Shown piece by piece: positions 6,194 to 7,214 of a DNA stretch of 7,214 nucleotides (its first letter is position 1; every line of letters starts with the position of its first letter). The DNA lies in the NCBI GenBank assembly GCA_033764095.1, contig JANRJF010000372.1, positions 1-7,214 on the forward strand, in the 5' to 3' direction. The notes under the pieces were generated by a model that saw only the letters and a program-made list of their open reading frames with translations, ran no database searches and had not been told where the DNA came from. A program made the position numbers and the translations under genes. This stretch comes from JBDTMT01 sp033764095 (lineage in GTDB: Bacteria; Desulfobacterota; Binatia; HRBIN30; CADEER01).

Positions 6194-7214
6194 CTACGCC
6201 GCGCCGCCGGCGCGCGGGCGGCGCACCAGCAGCCCCAGCGCGATCAGCCCGCCGACGGCGCTGCCGAGCGCGCCGAGTTGCAGCGCGCGCGGCGCGTAGC
6301 GCATCTCGATGCGGTGCGTGCCGGACGGCACGCGCACGGCGCGGAAGAGATAGTTGGCGCGCGCGATCGGCACCGCGTTGCCGTCGAGCGTCGCCCGCCA
6401 GCCGGGGAAGTGCTGGTCGGTGAGCACCAGCAGCGCGTCGCGTTGCGCGACGACCTCGAGGGCGACGCGATTCGCCGCGTAGTGCGCGATGGCCACCGTC
6501 CCCGCCTGGTCGGACCCGCTCGGTCGGCTGGGGAACGGCGGCACCAGCGGCGCTTCGATGACCGCCTGGCGGGCGAGATCGACGTGCGCCAGCGCCTGCA
6601 GCGCGGCCTCGGGGGACGCCGCCGGCGTCGCGCTGTCAACCAGGAAGGCGCGCGGCAGCGCCGTCGGGTTCTCGTAGAGCACGACGCGCGCCTGGCGGTC
6701 GATGACCTGCCAGCCGGCGAGCACCTGTGGGGTCGCCAGCCGCGCCTCGTCGCCGGCGGCGGTCAGTACGAAGCGCGCGCCGAGCAGGTTGAAGCGCGGC
6801 AGGTTGTCGGTGGTGAGGTGCAGTGGCACGTGGCCGAGGCGCGCCTCGAGCTGCCCCGGCCGCGGCGGTGGCAGCCCGCCCAGCTCGCCGAGAAAGGTCT
6901 CGAGCCGCCGCCAGGCGACGCCGCCGGCGTAGCTGTCCACCTGGTAGAGGCGGTGTGCGAGGCCGGCGTTGCCGAGATCGGAGAAGTAGGGCAGCGGGTC
7001 GTCGCCGCGCGCCGTCGTCGACAGGTAGGTGCGGTCGAGCCCCTGGCGCGCGCGCAGCCCGTCGAGCAGCGGCGCGTAGCGCGCGTAGTAGGCGTCGATG
7101 TCGCGCGGCAGCAGGCGCAGGTGGGTTTGCGCGCCGATCAGGTCGGCCCACAGCCAGGCGGCGAAGCCGGCCAGCGCGGCAGCGCGCAGCGCGCGGCGGT
7201 CGTGCGCCGCCGCG
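6194..7214 (-). CDS. YfhO-family membrane protein, C-terminal part (5' end beyond window)
   Basis: The frame stays open from the TAG stop at 6194-6196 to the right edge, giving 339 residues with no N-terminus. A GTG at 6938-6940 is internal, because good family sequence continues upstream of it. Visible parts: a membrane helix near residues 8-28 ending in WADLIGAQTH; a large extracytoplasmic region containing DPLPYFSDLGNAGLAHRLY, then NLPRFNLLGARFVL, then VVLYENPTALPRAFLV; a beta-rich region with LTDQHFPGWRATLDG and YLFRAVRVPSGTHRIEMRY; a final helix (LGALGSAVGGLIALGLL) and a short basic tail RRPRAGG. The 'YENP..LPRAFLV' and 'FPGW...LDG...GTHRIEMRY' blocks are hallmarks of the YfhO family. 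B. subtilis YfhO is a GT-C-type protein needed for lipoteichoic acid glycosylation; the substrate here is unknown. The gene lies 56 bases upstream of the next one on the same strand, so it is probably co-transcribed. Family assignment is strong; enzymatic role is inferred. Confidence 0.9.
   Translation of the reverse strand, partial: AAAHDRRALRAAALAGFAAWLWADLIGAQTHLRLLPRDIDAYYARYAPLLDGLRARQGLDRTYLSTTARGDDPLPYFSDLGNAGLAHRLYQVDSYAGGVAWRRLETFLGELGGLPPPRPGQLEARLGHVPLHLTTDNLPRFNLLGARFVLTAAGDEARLATPQVLAGWQVIDRQARVVLYENPTALPRAFLVDSATPAASPEAALQALAHVDLARQAVIEAPLVPPFPSRPSGSDQAGTVAIAHYAANRVALEVVAQRDALLVLTDQHFPGWRATLDGNAVPIARANYLFRAVRVPSGTHRIEMRYAPRALQLGALGSAVGGLIALGLLVRRPRAGGAA

Noticed and set aside
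6380..6410. FPGW shared by the YfhO-like protein and all three paralogues
   Set aside because: The surrounding sequence differs (TDQHFPGWRATLDG against EFPGWAAVFAIYFP) and the predicted secondary structure seems unlike, so common descent of that domain is not supported.
6194..6940. YfhO-like gene starting at the GTG at 6940
   Set aside because: Upstream codons in frame continue YfhO-like sequence (PLPYFSDLGNAGLAHRLYQ) without a stop to the window edge, so the GTG is an internal valine.

Overview
The window is a very GC-rich (clearly above 70% by eye), tightly packed bacterial segment. All convincing coding sequence lies on the minus strand, so transcription runs right to left. The GC-driven codon choice, the ATGA-type gene overlaps and the protein families point to a high-GC Gram-negative bacterium, plausibly a proteobacterium. 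The sequence alone does not fix the taxon.

Layout in transcription order: (1) the C-terminal 339 residues of a YfhO-type multi-spanning membrane protein, whose 5' part lies beyond the right edge (6194-7214); (2) a 516-residue polytopic membrane protein (4587-6137); (3) its 498-residue paralogue (3094-4590); (4) a 987-residue protein (134-3097). The first ~495 residues of (4) are a third, more diverged copy of the same module. A proline-rich linker joins that copy to a C-terminal MBOAT (AlgI-like membrane-bound O-acyltransferase) domain. Genes 2/3 and 3/4 overlap by exactly 4 bases (ATGA), and only 56 bases separate gene 1 from gene 2. This is almost certainly one operon. Its end, with a hairpin and two different tandem 8-bp repeats, occupies positions 1-133.

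The repeated module has the look of a GT-C-type membrane glycosyltransferase: one N-terminal membrane helix followed at once by an acidic DD motif in the first extracytoplasmic loop, about ten further helices, and a ~100-residue C-terminal soluble domain. YfhO is also a GT-C-type protein, with a role in lipoteichoic acid glycosylation in Bacillus subtilis. A working reading, inferred and not proven, is a cell-envelope glycan modification operon: lipid-linked sugars are transferred outside the membrane by up to four GT-C-type proteins, and an acyl group is added by the MBOAT domain. The most notable points are the GT-C-like/MBOAT fusion, the three-copy tandem array, and an MBOAT domain that keeps the second conserved histidine but has arginine in place of the first.
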